NCBI RefSeq assembly: GCF_023898315.1 | Contig: NC_064622.1 | Span: 165,560,178-165,624,177 of the forward strand | From: Schistocerca nitens | Taxonomy: Eukaryota > Arthropoda > Insecta > Orthoptera > Acrididae | Direction of reading: 5' to 3' | DNA length: 64,000 nt | Program-made: the position numbers and the translations under genes | Part shown: positions 1-10,440 of the stretch, one piece after another | How the letters are laid out: every line of letters begins with the position of its first letter | Numbering within the stretch: the first letter of the stretch is position 1 | The notes under the pieces: model-generated | Told to the model about the DNA's origin: nothing | Databases searched by the model: none | Seen by the model: only the letters and a program-made list of their open reading frames with translations

Positions 1-109
1 ATAGATTTAATTACTCATCAATAGTCAGATATTCTGATAGGAGAGACGCCACTTTGTGATACAGCAGCTGTATGCACATACAAAATTGTACGAGAAACTA
101 AGATATCGG

Positions 110-330
110 CCGCAATTGGGCGCTGACTGGGACTCGAATCCGATTTCCCACTTTATGCGAGCGGTCGCCTTAACCGCCTCGACCATCCGGACACGCTTCC
201 CATCCGACTCAAGTTCTCAACTTGTCACTCGCTAGTAGCCTCCACTATCCATTAACCCCTTTGCTCGCGGCTTTTGCCTGGGTCGCACAGTAGTTCAGAC
301 TTAGTGTGCATCCGCGCTGGAAGAACCATA
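110..330 (-). repeat. tRNA-derived SINE, minus strand
   Basis: Read on the minus strand, 110-200 looks like a tRNA head. There is an A-box-like stretch (GGTCGAGGCGGTTAAGGCG) followed about 30 bases later by a B-box-like GGATTCGAGTCC. Together these make an internal RNA polymerase III promoter like those of tRNA-derived SINEs. There is no CCA end and no clean cloverleaf, so a working tRNA is unlikely. The extent beyond the head (to about 330) is a guess and I found no target duplication. Confidence 0.5.
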
Positions 331-1045
331 CGTTGTCTATGTTCCTAGATATTACTACACATGTGTGTGGTATCTGTTCTGTCAGACATTACTGGAGAAT
401 TTTCTGTTGCGCTTAAAGGAAAGGTAGTATTAAAGACCACGTGAAAGGAGCTAAACAGGGCTGTGAATGCTACTGCTCATAAAATATAAGGGATTTTTTA
501 AAGCCGAAGATGGGAACTGTGATCTGGAATGTGCTTCTAAAGAGCCTACATTTACATACCATATTTCTAGACACGAACTCAGTTTAAAGAACATCAGACT
601 GCACATCTAAACTGGTTAAACAGCTGTATGAGTCAACATTTTCTTCTGCTAGAACCAAAACCGAGGCAGTCATTGTTAACATTATTTCACCATTTATATT
701 TGATACTGTGTTGGGTTCTTTGAAAATCATTAATTATATAACAGACGATGGGAAGCTAAAACAGTAGTCAAGTAAAACTTTTTCCGATTACTGTAAGATA
801 TCTCGCTCTGGTGAACGTTCAAATTAAACTTTTAAATTTCGATGAAGTATCAGGCGAAACTACTTTTAAATTCTGAATCAATATCTTTTGCGCTGTCTGA
901 AAAAAATACAAACTTGAATAAAAGTTGGCTTGTTATGTTTTTAGCTAGACCTATTTTAATAACTGGCTGTTCAGCCCACATTGTACACCAACCATTTCTG
1001 ATAAACCTATGTAATTCCACCTTTACACAGATGGTTGCGGCACCT
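331..1045. other. Unassigned AT-rich stretch
   Basis: I see no gene, RNA or element that I recognise here. A 120-codon open frame begins at 842 and runs into the inverted repeat that follows. It has no recognisable motif and is probably chance. Confidence 0.3.
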
Positions 1046-1049
1046 CGGC

Positions 1050-1465
1050 TGTTCAGTAAAAATACCGAATCTAAATGCTTTCAGCCGTCTACATTTCCAG
1101 TTGACATTTTATTTGAGCAACCAGTTTCAGCGCTACATTACGCCATCTTCAAGCTCCCTGACCGACGTGTAGGAAGAAACCCACCTCTGATCTACTCAAA
1201 ATAGGAGCCAGCATTCAGTGACTGGTCTCCGTAGATTTCTTCTCAACACAGAGATCCCTTCGATCGTTAAGAAGAAATCTATAGACATCAGTCGCTGAAT
1301 GCTGGCCCCTACTTTGACTGGACCAGAGGTGGGATTCTCACTACACATCGGTCAGGGGGCTTCAAGATGGCACAATGTAGAGCTGAAACTGGTTGCTTGA
1401 ATAAAATAACAAACGGAAATTTACAAGGCTGAAGCTGTTTTGATTCGACATTTCTTATTTATGAA
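1050..1465. repeat. Foldback repeat, two ~200 bp arms
   Basis: The left arm (about 1050-1250) matches the reverse complement of the right arm (about 1262-1465) with a spacer near 10 bases. Paired landmarks include AGCCAGCATTCAGTGACTG against CAGTCGCTGAATGCTGGCC, and GCAACCAGTTTCAG in both arms. Each arm, read outward, carries the order GAAGATGG, then a GCTGAAACTGGT-type motif, then an ATAAAAT-type stretch. That layout resembles the tails of Penelope-like retroelements seen elsewhere in the window. Two element tails head to head is the likely origin, but no coding remnant confirms it. Confidence 0.6.
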
Positions 1466-1469
1466 AAAA

Positions 1470-1830
1470 GTCATGTGTAGTGAAAAATGCAACTGAATAA
1501 ATAAAGTTTAATGTTTTAGTAAACAGTTAAGACTTTTAAGTAATTTCAAAATATGTCCTAGCTTGGACCCAGAGAATATAAAGATATGTCCTGGGCTCGA
1601 CACAAAAAATATGGTGAGCCTACTGATAATTTGACACGATGTATGAAGCTGTTAAATCTTTGGATCGTATGAAGTCTGCTTAACGCCTATACAGCCGACT
1701 GGCTGGTTCCCCCCTTCGGTATTAGCAACACGGCATTGCATAAGTGTTTAAAGAGATCTGACCACACAAAACCCATTCTGTTCATGAGTTATTATCTGAA
1801 GGCAATGGAAAACTGTGTAGCTTTCTGCCA
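1470..1830. other. Unassigned stretch before the mariner
   Basis: I see nothing recognisable here beyond ordinary AT-rich sequence. The mariner element inserted at its right edge. Confidence 0.3.
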
Positions 1831-1833
1831 GTA

Positions 1834-3153
1834 CGAGGTGCATTCAAGTTCTAAGGCCTCCGATTTTTTTTTCTCCGGACTGGAAAGAGATAGAAACATG
1901 CGCATTGTTTTAAAATGAGGCCGCGTTCATTGTCAATACGTCCCAGAGATGGCAGCACCGTACGGCAGATGGAATTTTACCGCCAGCGGCGAGAATGAGA
2001 ACTGTTTTAAATATTTAAAATGACGACGTTTTTCTTACTTGAACAGCGTGCAATCATTCGTTTTCTGAATTTGCGTGGTGTGAAACCAATTGAAATTCAT
2101 CGACAGTTGAAGGAGACATGTGGTGATGGAGTTATAGATGTGTCGAAAGTGCGTTCGTGGGTGCGACAGTTTAATGAAGGCAGAACATCGTGTGACAACA
2201 AACCGAAACAACCTCGGCCTCGCACAAGCCGGTCTGACGACATGATCGAGAAAGTGGAGAGAATTGTTTTGGGGGATCGCCAAATGACTGGTGAACAGAT
2301 CGCCTCCAGAGTTGGCATTTCTGTGGGTTCTGTGCACACAATCCTGCATGACGACCTGAAAATGCGAAAAGTGTCATCCAGGTGGGCGCCACGAATGATG
2401 ATGGACGACCACATGGCTGCCCTTGTGGCATGTTGCCAAGCAATGTTGACGTGCAGCGACGGCATGAATGGGACTTTCTTTTCGTCGGTTGTGACAATGG
2501 ATGAGACGTGGATGCCATTTTTCAATCCAGAAACAAAGCGCCAGTCAGTTCAATGGAAGCACACAGATTCACTGCCACCAAAAAAATTTCGGGTAACCGC
2601 CAGTGCTGAAAAAATGATGGTGTCCATGTTCTGGGACAGCCAGGGCGTAATCCTTACCCATTGCGTTCCAAAGGGCACTACGGTAACAGGTGCATCCTAC
2701 AAAAATGTTTTGAAGAACAAATTCCTTCCTGCACTGCAGCAAAAACATCCGGGAAGGGCTGCACGTGTGCTGTTTCACCAAGACAACGCACCCGCACATC
2801 GAGCTAACGTTATGCAACAGTTTCTTCATGATAACAACTTTGAACTGATTCCTCATGCTCCCTACTCACCTGACCTGGCTCCTAGTGACTTTTGGCTTTT
2901 TCCAACGATGAAAGACACTCTCCGTGGCCGCACATTCACCAGCCGTGCTGCTATTGCCTCAGCGATTTTCCAGTGGTCAAAACAGACTCCTAAAGAAGCC
3001 TCCGCCGCTGCCATGGAATCATGGTGTCAGCATTGTGAAAAATGTGTAAGTCTGCAGGGCGATTACGTCGAGAAGTAACGCCAGTTTCATCGATTTCGGG
3101 TGAGTAGTTAATTAGAAAAAAAATCAGAGGCCTTAGAACTTGAATGCACCTCG
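1834..3153 (+). mobile_element. Complete-looking mariner (Tc1/mariner) transposon
   Basis: The element is about 1,320 bp, the usual mariner length. Its ends are inverted repeats of about 38 bp beginning CGAGGTGCATTCAAGTTC. They differ by a single substitution (CCTCCG against CCTCTG) and a T-run length change. The TA dinucleotide at 1832-1833 and 3154-3155 is the expected target duplication. A single intact transposase frame lies between the ends, with a 186 bp leader and a ~75 bp trailer. Near-identical ends and an open frame suggest a recent insertion. Nothing here shows whether it still moves. Confidence 0.93.
2020..3078 (+). CDS. Mariner transposase, intact 352 aa
   Basis: A DDD transposase that would bind the element's inverted ends and cut and paste it at TA sites. 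Residues 1-125 form the paired helix-turn-helix DNA-binding region (EQRAIIRFLNLRG..., then QIASRVGISVGSVHTIL). They end in WAPRM, which stands in for the WVPHEL linker. The catalytic residues fit mariner D,D34D: D161 in TMDETW, D255 in FHQDNAPAH and D290 in SPDLAPSDFWLF, with 34 residues between the last two. The length matches the family (about 340-355 residues). The ATG at 2020 is the first in frame and gives a normal N-terminus. No stop or frameshift is visible. Subfamily is not assigned. Confidence 0.93.
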   Translation: MTTFFLLEQRAIIRFLNLRGVKPIEIHRQLKETCGDGVIDVSKVRSWVRQFNEGRTSCDNKPKQPRPRTSRSDDMIEKVERIVLGDRQMTGEQIASRVGISVGSVHTILHDDLKMRKVSSRWAPRMMMDDHMAALVACCQAMLTCSDGMNGTFFSSVVTMDETWMPFFNPETKRQSVQWKHTDSLPPKKFRVTASAEKMMVSMFWDSQGVILTHCVPKGTTVTGASYKNVLKNKFLPALQQKHPGRAARVLFHQDNAPAHRANVMQQFLHDNNFELIPHAPYSPDLAPSDFWLFPTMKDTLRGRTFTSRAAIASAIFQWSKQTPKEASAAAMESWCQHCEKCVSLQGDYVEK

Positions 3154-3184
3154 TATTTCCTTTCTTCTATAACGCAATGTGGGG

Positions 3185-3375
3185 AAGAACTCGATGATTT
3201 ACTTACTGCTAATGAGGCTTGGTTCCAATTTTGATGGATATGTGAATGCACACAATTCATGGATTTGGACTAAGGAAAATCCATGTCGGCTGTACAAGTC
3301 CATTCTGCACGCTAAAACGGTATGTGTTTGGCAGGCAATGTCACGTATCACATTCTGTCATGGCAGTTACGGCAA
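3185..3375 (+). pseudogene. Transposase fragment (DDE_3/Tc1-mariner type)
   Basis: The translation contains a degraded first-catalytic-block motif (NEAWFQF, then GYVNAHNSWIWTKENP and AKTVCVWQAMSR). I know this pattern from insect DDE transposases with the DEA-F-GYVN-N-W-ENP signature. The frame shifts after WFQF and the rest is unreadable. A second piece at 4840-4960 may come from the same copy. Confidence 0.55.
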
Positions 3376-3857
3376 GAAAGGAAGAATGAATTGGTTGTTG
3401 GTGTTAATAACGATCATCCTCCTTTACCTCCTCTGCATTACTGCAGATGACGTGTCACTGAGCACATTTGTTCTATGCATGCAGTACACGTGAGGCACCT
3501 AGTTGTTTCCATTGCACTGTATGGAATACGAAGGTTCTGTTATAGTTCACTAAGCTGCTGTCTTCAAGTTGATGTACCCAGCGCAGAAAACAGCACGCAG
3601 GTCGTAGGTTCTGTATCTTGAGGCTGAAACTGACTTTTAGCGAGGTTCTGTTCTCAAGTAATGTATCACTTCTTTGGGATGCCACTCGCGTATTTTAATA
3701 TAGTCACACGAGAAGACTACATGATCCTAATACAACACCTTCTGATACAGCAAAGTACATGATCAAACACAATTTTTATGAAAATGTATCGCTACACTAT
3801 TTGTGGCACGTGTCTGTGCCTCATGACTAGTGGAGTGAATCTTTTAATACTGAATAC

Positions 3858-4009
3858 TGGCAAACACATCCTGCCACAGACAACATGACTGCACATCTCG
3901 ATTGCCTAATCCAGAGTGACGAACAGAAACTTAAACAAAAATTGGAAACACATCCTACGACATACAACATGTCTGTTCTTCTCGACTGCCTAATCCAGAA
4001 TGACGAACA
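3858..4009. repeat. Two-unit imperfect direct repeat (~70 bp unit)
   Basis: Units at about 3858-3927 and 3941-4009 share ACACATCCT, then CAACATG, then TGCCTAATCCAGA and TGACGAACAG. The pair is about 85% identical by eye. No coding function is evident. Confidence 0.65.
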
Positions 4010-4835
4010 GCCCGAAACGCTTCGCGTGCCATACCAGAAAAGGCGTGACCCGAATGCTTCCGAAGTGCTTCGTCAGCAATTCCGTCTGTCTATTGTTTTT
4101 TATTTAAATTGTTTTTAATAATTCTAAAATGACTGATTGATAGTCAGCTGTTGCGAGATATTTATATTAAAACGTGAAGTCATTCCAATGAGTAGTTTAG
4201 CTAATAATAATAACTATACTTTAACTTTTAGGCGCCCTTGCTCCGAACACAGCAGCCAATCACAGAGCAGTAGCATTATGCAGGCGGTCTTTCTCACGGG
4301 AATGGTACCGAATCTAACATCTGTCACAGGTACCTCACACCACATTTCGTCATCTATATACTTCGTGTGTCTCCACTGCTCTGGCAACAGCTTCTTGGAG
4401 CCTGATATGATGGCTGACTAAGCCAGAAATATTACACAGTATGAACAGTGAGCCTCAAATACAGATGACGCAATCAACGGCTGCCATATGACAGATAATT
4501 GGGAGAGAGGGGTCCTAGACCTGGAGGTGTGAAATATTTTTAATGTTTTCGAAGAGGAATCGCGACTTTTAAGTAACCATAAAGAAGTTCCAGTTGCGAC
4601 CCAGTTAAGAACCGACGTAAAACCGATCTTAAATCAATTTCTTGATAGAAAAACATCTGACTACACTGTATTTTTACCTCGGCCTGAGAACAGGGTGAGG
4701 GAGGAAAGGAGGGGCGCTTGGCCCCAGGCACGGGCACCTTTGGGCGTAACAATTTATACCTGAAGACAGCTACAGTACAGGTGGTCTCAGAAGGATAATA
4801 CTATGGATCATACAGCCATATACACCACAACTTTC
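4010..4835. other. Unassigned stretch
   Basis: I recognise no gene or element. Short open frames at 4137-4421 and 4540-4752 (minus) have no motifs and look accidental. Confidence 0.3.
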
Positions 4836-4839
4836 TTGG

Positions 4840-4960
4840 ATCAGCGTTTTATGGCCATGTAAGTTCGAAGGGATTGTGACCACCTCGTTCCCCAGATTTA
4901 TACCCACCTGAATTTTTCTTATGGAGATAAGTTGTATACAAAACCCACCCTCACACTATT
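4840..4960 (+). pseudogene. DDE transposase C-terminal scrap
   Basis: In shifting frames the sequence preserves the last catalytic block of a DDE transposase: a block like RSPDLTPPDFFLWGYLKD is seen as a degraded PRFIP...YPPEFFLW followed by VYKT. The copy is heavily mutated and cannot be functional. It may belong with the 3185-3375 fragment, because both come from the same kind of transposase and lie in the same orientation. Confidence 0.5.
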
Positions 4961-4964
4961 CTGC

Positions 4965-5345
4965 ATCTACATCTATACCCTACAGATCACTGTGAAGTCT
5001 GTATGCCACATGTTATGATTTCCTTCCTTTCAAGTGAGAAGCGCGAATAGAATGACGATTAAATGCCTCTGTGAGTGCTCTAAGTAATCTAATCATTTTC
5101 TCACGAGCTATGCGGGAGTAATACGTAGATGTTTGTTGTGTATTCCTAGATTTCTCGCTTGATGCTACTTCTTGCAAATTTCTAAGCAGGCTTTCGCGGA
5201 ATAATTGATGCCTGCTTTCATACGTTTGCTAGTTCAATTTTTTCAGCATTTTCGTGACTTTCTCCCGTGTTCGAGGTCACTTTAAGGTGTAAAGTTCTAC
5301 AACGAGATTCTTCTCATCTGCTTTGAGGAGTCTGGGAAGCCAAGC
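4965..5345 (-). mobile_element. CR1/L2-type LINE 3' fragment
   Basis: On the minus strand the sequence encodes the C-terminal tail of a non-LTR reverse transcriptase: REKVTKMLKKLN, then QTYESR, FRESLLRNLQ and YYSRIAREKMIRLLRALTE. It resembles the end of the LINE at 7640-9160. Many stops show it is a relic. The 3' end (4965-5010) carries the CTGCATCTACATCTA-type motif common to this LINE's tail. Confidence 0.7.
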
Positions 5346-5900
5346 CTGAAAAATGGGGTCAAAAAGACGTATTCTTGCCATTCCGTGGAAACATTCATTA
5401 AGAGAAAGTCAGAACATCACACAAACGTTATGGACCTAATGTACTGCCTTCATTTATCCCTGAATGTGGCTATTGAAACTACAGGGTACTTCATTCCTAC
5501 ACTCACTGCACATACCGATTTGTGAGAATATCAACTGTCATTTACGCTGAGGGCTCACCATTTTTCTTTTCCCATTCGAACTGAAAATAAAATGTATTTT
5601 GTGACATGGGTAATATAGACAAAAACTTATGCTCACAGTCCCATTATTACTAGAATGTGCTACTTTTTTGTATGAATAGTATAGGTGCCCACTCCTGTCT
5701 TTTATCCATGTATGATAAGAGTGCAGGCTTTCACAGCCAATGTCAACTTCTGTTAGAACTTTCGGGCTGAGAAGTAGTGGTATATGCATTAAACTATTCA
5801 GTTATGTTTCATCGCCTTGTGTCGGAGCCAGCTTCAGAGACAAAACGCTGTGGCAGCTGCGTCTGAACTAGGACTTTTGATTTTTTTAAAAAAAATCAGG
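5346..5900. other. Unassigned stretch
   Basis: Nothing recognisable. An 83-codon minus-strand frame (5538-5789) has no motif. Confidence 0.3.
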
Positions 5901-5904
5901 AATC

Positions 5905-5976
5905 CGATATATCGATATTTAAAAATTATGCTTATCGTCTCACGATATATCGAGTAAAGTATTGATATATCGACAT
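5905..5976. repeat. Cluster of three GATATATCGA motifs
   Basis: GATATATCGA occurs at about 5906, 5944 and 5964. The first includes TATCGATA, the sequence bound by the fly factor DREF. The cluster may simply be part of a repeat, and no adjacent gene supports a regulatory role. Confidence 0.35.
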
Positions 5977-6084
5977 GAAAAGTTTCGAAGTACATGCCCG
6001 TAAAAATATCGGCTGCAAATTGTAAATATACTGCCAGTTTTAGAGCTGTATATTTAAGTTTGCAAAAACAGACATAGTGTCTAA

Positions 6085-6205
6085 TAGGATAGCCGCAATC
6101 ATTGATTTTACAATGTTAATTAGCATCTGTCCTGATTGCAAAATGTTTATTCATATGACTGGTTTCGGTTCATCTAGAACCATCTTCAGATCTGTAACGA
6201 TAACG
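6085..6205 (-). repeat. Penelope-like tail motif
   Basis: The minus strand reads CTGAAGATGG, then CCGAAACCAGTC, then ATGAATAAA. This order (GAAGATGG, CCGAAACC, AATAAA) recurs in the tails of Penelope-like elements in the window. It is short and isolated, so the family assignment is tentative. Confidence 0.4.
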
Positions 6206-6209
6206 ATAC

Positions 6210-7235
6210 TAATTTACTATTTGACGAATGCAAATCTTTTTCATCCTATCTAGTCAACATCAAATGTACCAGAGCGTACCTGATATTTCGGTTACAGGAG
6301 TAACCCATCAAAATACAGCAACTTTCACATGCTGCATCACATAAAATTGGTTGGCAGAATGCACGTCATTTATATTAATTATATCACTATTACCGACAGG
6401 TGGCGTCTGGTACATTTGTTACATTACATATGCACATACTGTATTCAGTAGATTTTTGTGATTAACTTTTATCTCCAAAAATACTTAATTAAAATCTGTA
6501 GATGTCAAGGTTAAAATCTGTACTTATCAAAATTAAAAAACACAGTAAAATTACTATTTTTATACGATCGAATATCGACATTTGCATACAGGAGACATTT
6601 GTGGTGGTGTGCAGCAAATCAAACACAAAAATAGCTAATTGTGGAAAGAATTACCCTATCCCATTAGATTATAAGATGTACTCTTTAAGGTGTTCCCCAA
6701 CATAATTTCTATGAAAGCATGTGTCGCAATGTATGAGAGTTTATGAAGCTGTAAATTGGTGTGCTTCTGTATAATCATAAAATATTTCTTTTATTTCCAT
6801 AGTTATTATGTAACGTGTATATCACCACTCTCAAAATCTCAACAGTAAACATTCATGTGTTGTATAATATGTTTCGAGCAACTGGGAATATTTGTGGGTT
6901 TCTGTGTGTCACATTAATAAATATTTGGCAAATTGCCCAGTTTTCTTTATATATCTTTCCCATTAATCTAACTCGATAAAAATCCCAGCCAGTGAACAAT
7001 ATTCAGACAATAGTTCCTTAGGTTTCATGTACCTGTCTTCCCAACAATTAGATTTATGTGGTTGTTCCAGATTAAATCTTTCATACTGAGAAAAGCACTG
7101 TATATTTGAGCATTGTGGCATATTCCAGTTGCAATGTATCGACTTGGACTCTGCTATATGTAGTTTTCTAGGTAGCATAAGCAACAGAGCATCTGGGATT
7201 CACACAACTGGAACCTGCAGAATCCATGTTCGTAA
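6210..7235. other. Unassigned AT-rich stretch
   Basis: No gene or known element is visible. Open frames at 6502-6705 (plus) and 6963-7184 (minus) have no motifs. Confidence 0.3.
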
Positions 7236-7247
7236 CAGCAGATTAGT

Positions 7248-7345
7248 TTAGAGTTGTGCCTTAGTAGCTTAGATCCAAGCCTGTGAGAGTTAAAAGTTCC
7301 TGGTTCAAGTCTCTGTCCGTCAAACAGTTTTCATTTTCCAGGGAA
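7248..7345 (+). repeat. Decayed tRNA-derived SINE head
   Basis: A tRNA-like arrangement is visible: TAGTAGCTTAGATCCAAGC as a degraded A box and CTGGTTCAAGTCTCTGTCCG as the B box, followed by ACAGTTTTCATTTT. This resembles the heads of insect SINEs in which the B box is followed by a CACAxTTT(T)CATCTG-type body. It is heavily mutated. Confidence 0.5.
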
Positions 7346-7639
7346 TTTAAAGTTGGAGTATAATTTAGTTATTTGCATGTTCCGTGAAATCTTAATTGGA
7401 ACCTCTTGTTACGATGTGGAATGAATCATTCAGAAATTTTTCTATGGAGCGGGGTTGACAGCAGATATGATTTCAGTTTGTGTTTGAAGTTAATTTTATT
7501 ATGTATTAAATTCTTTACACTGATAAGTAGGTTAGTCAAAGACTTTTATGTTTGAATACCTCACTCTTTTCTGTGCTAACTAAGGTTGAGTTGCTGAGTT
7601 CACACAGGAGAATCGTACAAACATATCGTCATTTGACCA
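7346..7639. other. Unassigned stretch before the LINE
   Basis: Nothing recognisable. The LINE homology becomes readable near 7640-7700. Confidence 0.25.
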
Positions 7640-9160
7640 TCGGACAGACTTCCATATGGATGACATAATAATAAGTATGCCTGGTGTAGAGTAACAACTG
7701 AGAGATTTGAAAGCAAATAATTCCCCAGGTCCAGATAGAATCACAATTCGGTTTTATAAAGTATACACGACAGCATTGGCCCCTTACCTAGCCTGCATTT
7801 ACCGTGAATCTCTCGCTCAGTACAAAGTCCTAGGTGACCAGAAAAAAGTGCAGGCAACTCTAGTCTATGAGAAGGGTAAAAGAATGGATCCGCAAAATTA
7901 CAGAGCAATATCCCTAACTTAGGATTGCTGCAGAATCCTTAAACATTTTCTCAGCTCAAACATAATAAACTTTCTTGAGACTGAGACACTTATGTTCACA
8001 AATCCGCTAGGTTTTAGAAAGCATTGCTTGTGCGAAACTCGGCTTGCCCTTCTCTCACGTGATATACTATGAACTATGGATGATGGGCAACAGGCAGGCG
8101 TTATAGTTGTAAATTTCTGGAAGGTGTCTGACACGGTGCCTCTATTAATAAAGATATGACTATAGGGAATAAGTTCACAGACATATAAATGGCTCAAAGA
8201 CTTCTTAAATAACAGAGCCCAGAATGTTGTCCTCGACAACAAGTGTTCAGAGACAAGGGTATCGTCAGGAGTGCTCCAGGGAAGTGTCCTCTACATACAT
8301 AAATTATTTGGTAGACAAAGTGGGCAGCAATCTGCAGTTGTTTGCTGCTGATGCTGTCGTGTACAGTAAGGTGTTGAAGTTGAGTGACTGTACGAAGATA
8401 CACCACAATTTAGAAAAAATTTCTAGTTGGTGTGATGAATGACACATAAGTCTAAATATGGAAAAATGTAAGTTAATGCAGACAAATAGGGAAACCAAAC
8501 CTGTAATGTTTGGATACAGTACTACTAGTGTCATGCTTCACACTGTCAAGTTGTTTAAATATCTGGGCATAACATTGCAAAGCAATATGAAATGGAACAA
8601 GCAGGTGAGAACTGTGGTAGGAAAGGCAAATGGCTGACTTCAGTTTATTGGGAGAATTTTGAGAAAGAGTGGTTCACCTTTAAAAGAGACTGCATGTAGG
8701 ATACTGGTACGACCTGTTCTCGAGTACTGCTAAAGTGTTTGGGATCCGTACCAGGTCAGACCAAAGGAAGATGTTGAAGCAATTCAGAGGCAGGCTGCTA
8801 TATTTCTTACCGGTAGTTTCGAACAACACACAAGTGTTACAAAGATGATTCAGAAACTCAAATGGGAATCCCTGGAAGGAATTCGACATTCTTTTCAATA
8901 AGCAGTATCAAGAAAATTTAGAGAACTGGCTCTTGAAGCTGAATGCCAAAAAATTCTACTGCCATCAACACACATTGCACGCAAGGACCATGAAGATAAG
9001 ATATGAGAAATTAGGGCTCATATGGAGGCATGTAGACAGCCTGTTTTCCCTCGTTCTGTTTGTGAGTGGAACAAGAAAGGAAATGACTGGTAGTGGTACA
9101 CGGTACCATCCACCACACACCATATGGTGGCCTGCATTGTGGATATTGTAGGTCATTTTT
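7640..9160 (+). mobile_element. CR1/L2-type LINE, reverse transcriptase part, decayed
   Basis: The plus strand encodes most of a non-LTR reverse transcriptase in broken frames. The start of the RT domain is seen as NNSPGPDRI, then YKVYTTALAPYL and NYRAISLT at 7707-7922. Later come GFRKHCLCETRLAL, WLKDFLNNRAQNV and SSGVLQGSVL. The C-terminal tail is RPVLEYC, VWDPYQV, IQRQAAIFLTG, KLKWESLEGIR and PRSVCEWN (8700-9080). The YADD-type catalytic block is degraded. There is no endonuclease part, so the copy is 5' truncated. Many stops and frameshifts make it a relic. Confidence 0.8.
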
Positions 9161-9164
9161 CTTT

Positions 9165-9825
9165 GTAGTATTTAAAAATATTACTATCGTTTTCCACCTA
9201 GGACTGGTTGTTGTGAAGAAACGTCTCGAGAGCAAATGTATTCTGAGGCTGCTGACAGTGTGCCCAGTTGTTTTATGACTTTCTTCAAGAGAATTTAAGG
9301 CCAAACTGACTGTTACACAATTGTGAATGTTTCAAAAATATGAAAAGATTTTATCAGAGACCACTATAGTCAAAATTTTTGTTGACTTCAATGATTCAAT
9401 TAAGTAACATGTTTTCAGGTACAAACATACTCTTCAGGGTACAAAGGCAATACAAAAAACACTTAACAGAAGTATACAAGGCTGTTTACAGTCTCAGCAT
9501 GTGCTGTAGCCATCTTTATTCATTCAATATGGTTGTCTTCTTGTGGTGTGTTCAGTTGTGTCTACTGCTGTGGCTCTTAACCATTGATTATAAATTTGCA
9601 AATGACACTTAAAACAAGTCATCACATTCAACAATAACACGGCTACGTAACTGCCCTCATAAAATTAAGTGCAACTGGCCTTAGAAATGTCATAAAATAT
9701 GGCACCATGAGAAGGGATAAGCACACAGCAAACAATCCTAACAGATATTGTAATTCTTATACACATCAATACATATACCAGGTGACTGTTGCGGTTTACT
9801 GCTAAATGAAGCAACAGAGGGGAAA
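9165..9825. other. Unassigned stretch
   Basis: No gene or element recognised. Short open frames on both strands lack motifs. Confidence 0.25.
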
Positions 9826-10160
9826 TTATGTGTATGACCCCATGTTGATTCAGGAGGAATCCCACATAATTTGTGAGGTGATTCTACATGTAAAAATAAA
9901 CCAAGAAAGTCCTTTGAACATCATCTGATTTATGTTCAATCATTAGGGAAATGGAGCAAGTTGAAGACTACACACATCCATGAATGAATATGAAGAAAAG
10001 GGTGAATATTACTTATCAAAATGCTGTGTAGGCACTGTGGGCAGAATAACGGTGCAGGAGATGACTGACCCATCCTACAAGAGGTGTGGGACTTCTCTAA
10101 CAGATGGCAGCACTGTGACATTGCACTGAGGCAACAGCTACAAGAGTACCCAGTGTGTGT

Positions 10161-10215
10161 GGGGGGGGGGGGGGGGGGAGGAGGAGAGGGAGGGAGGAGG
10201 AGGAGGAGGACAGAG
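10161..10215 (+). repeat. Poly-G run and GGA-rich microsatellite
   Basis: A run of 18 Gs (10161-10178) is followed by GGA/GA-rich repeats and then (GA)n. It lies just inside the left arm of the decayed transposon. It could form G-quadruplex structure or reflect sequencing uncertainty. Confidence 0.85.
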
Positions 10216-10440
10216 AGAGAGAGCATCTAATACACAAGTAACATCAGAATGAGAGGACATATAGTCAGTTGAGGAAAGGGAAGACATTATTGCAACATTA
10301 CTATGGAATCCCAGCACCAGTCTCTGGGCGTTAGTAGTCAGCTCGATATTCCACAAATGCAAGTGTGGCAAATGTTATATTCTGAGGCCTTGTACCAATT
10401 CCATTTGCAGCCTGTGTAACATCTGTATCCAGGTAATTCA

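Noticed and set aside
2035-2856. Minus-strand frames of 95-142 codons across the mariner
   Set aside because: They are shadows of the transposase frame on the other strand.
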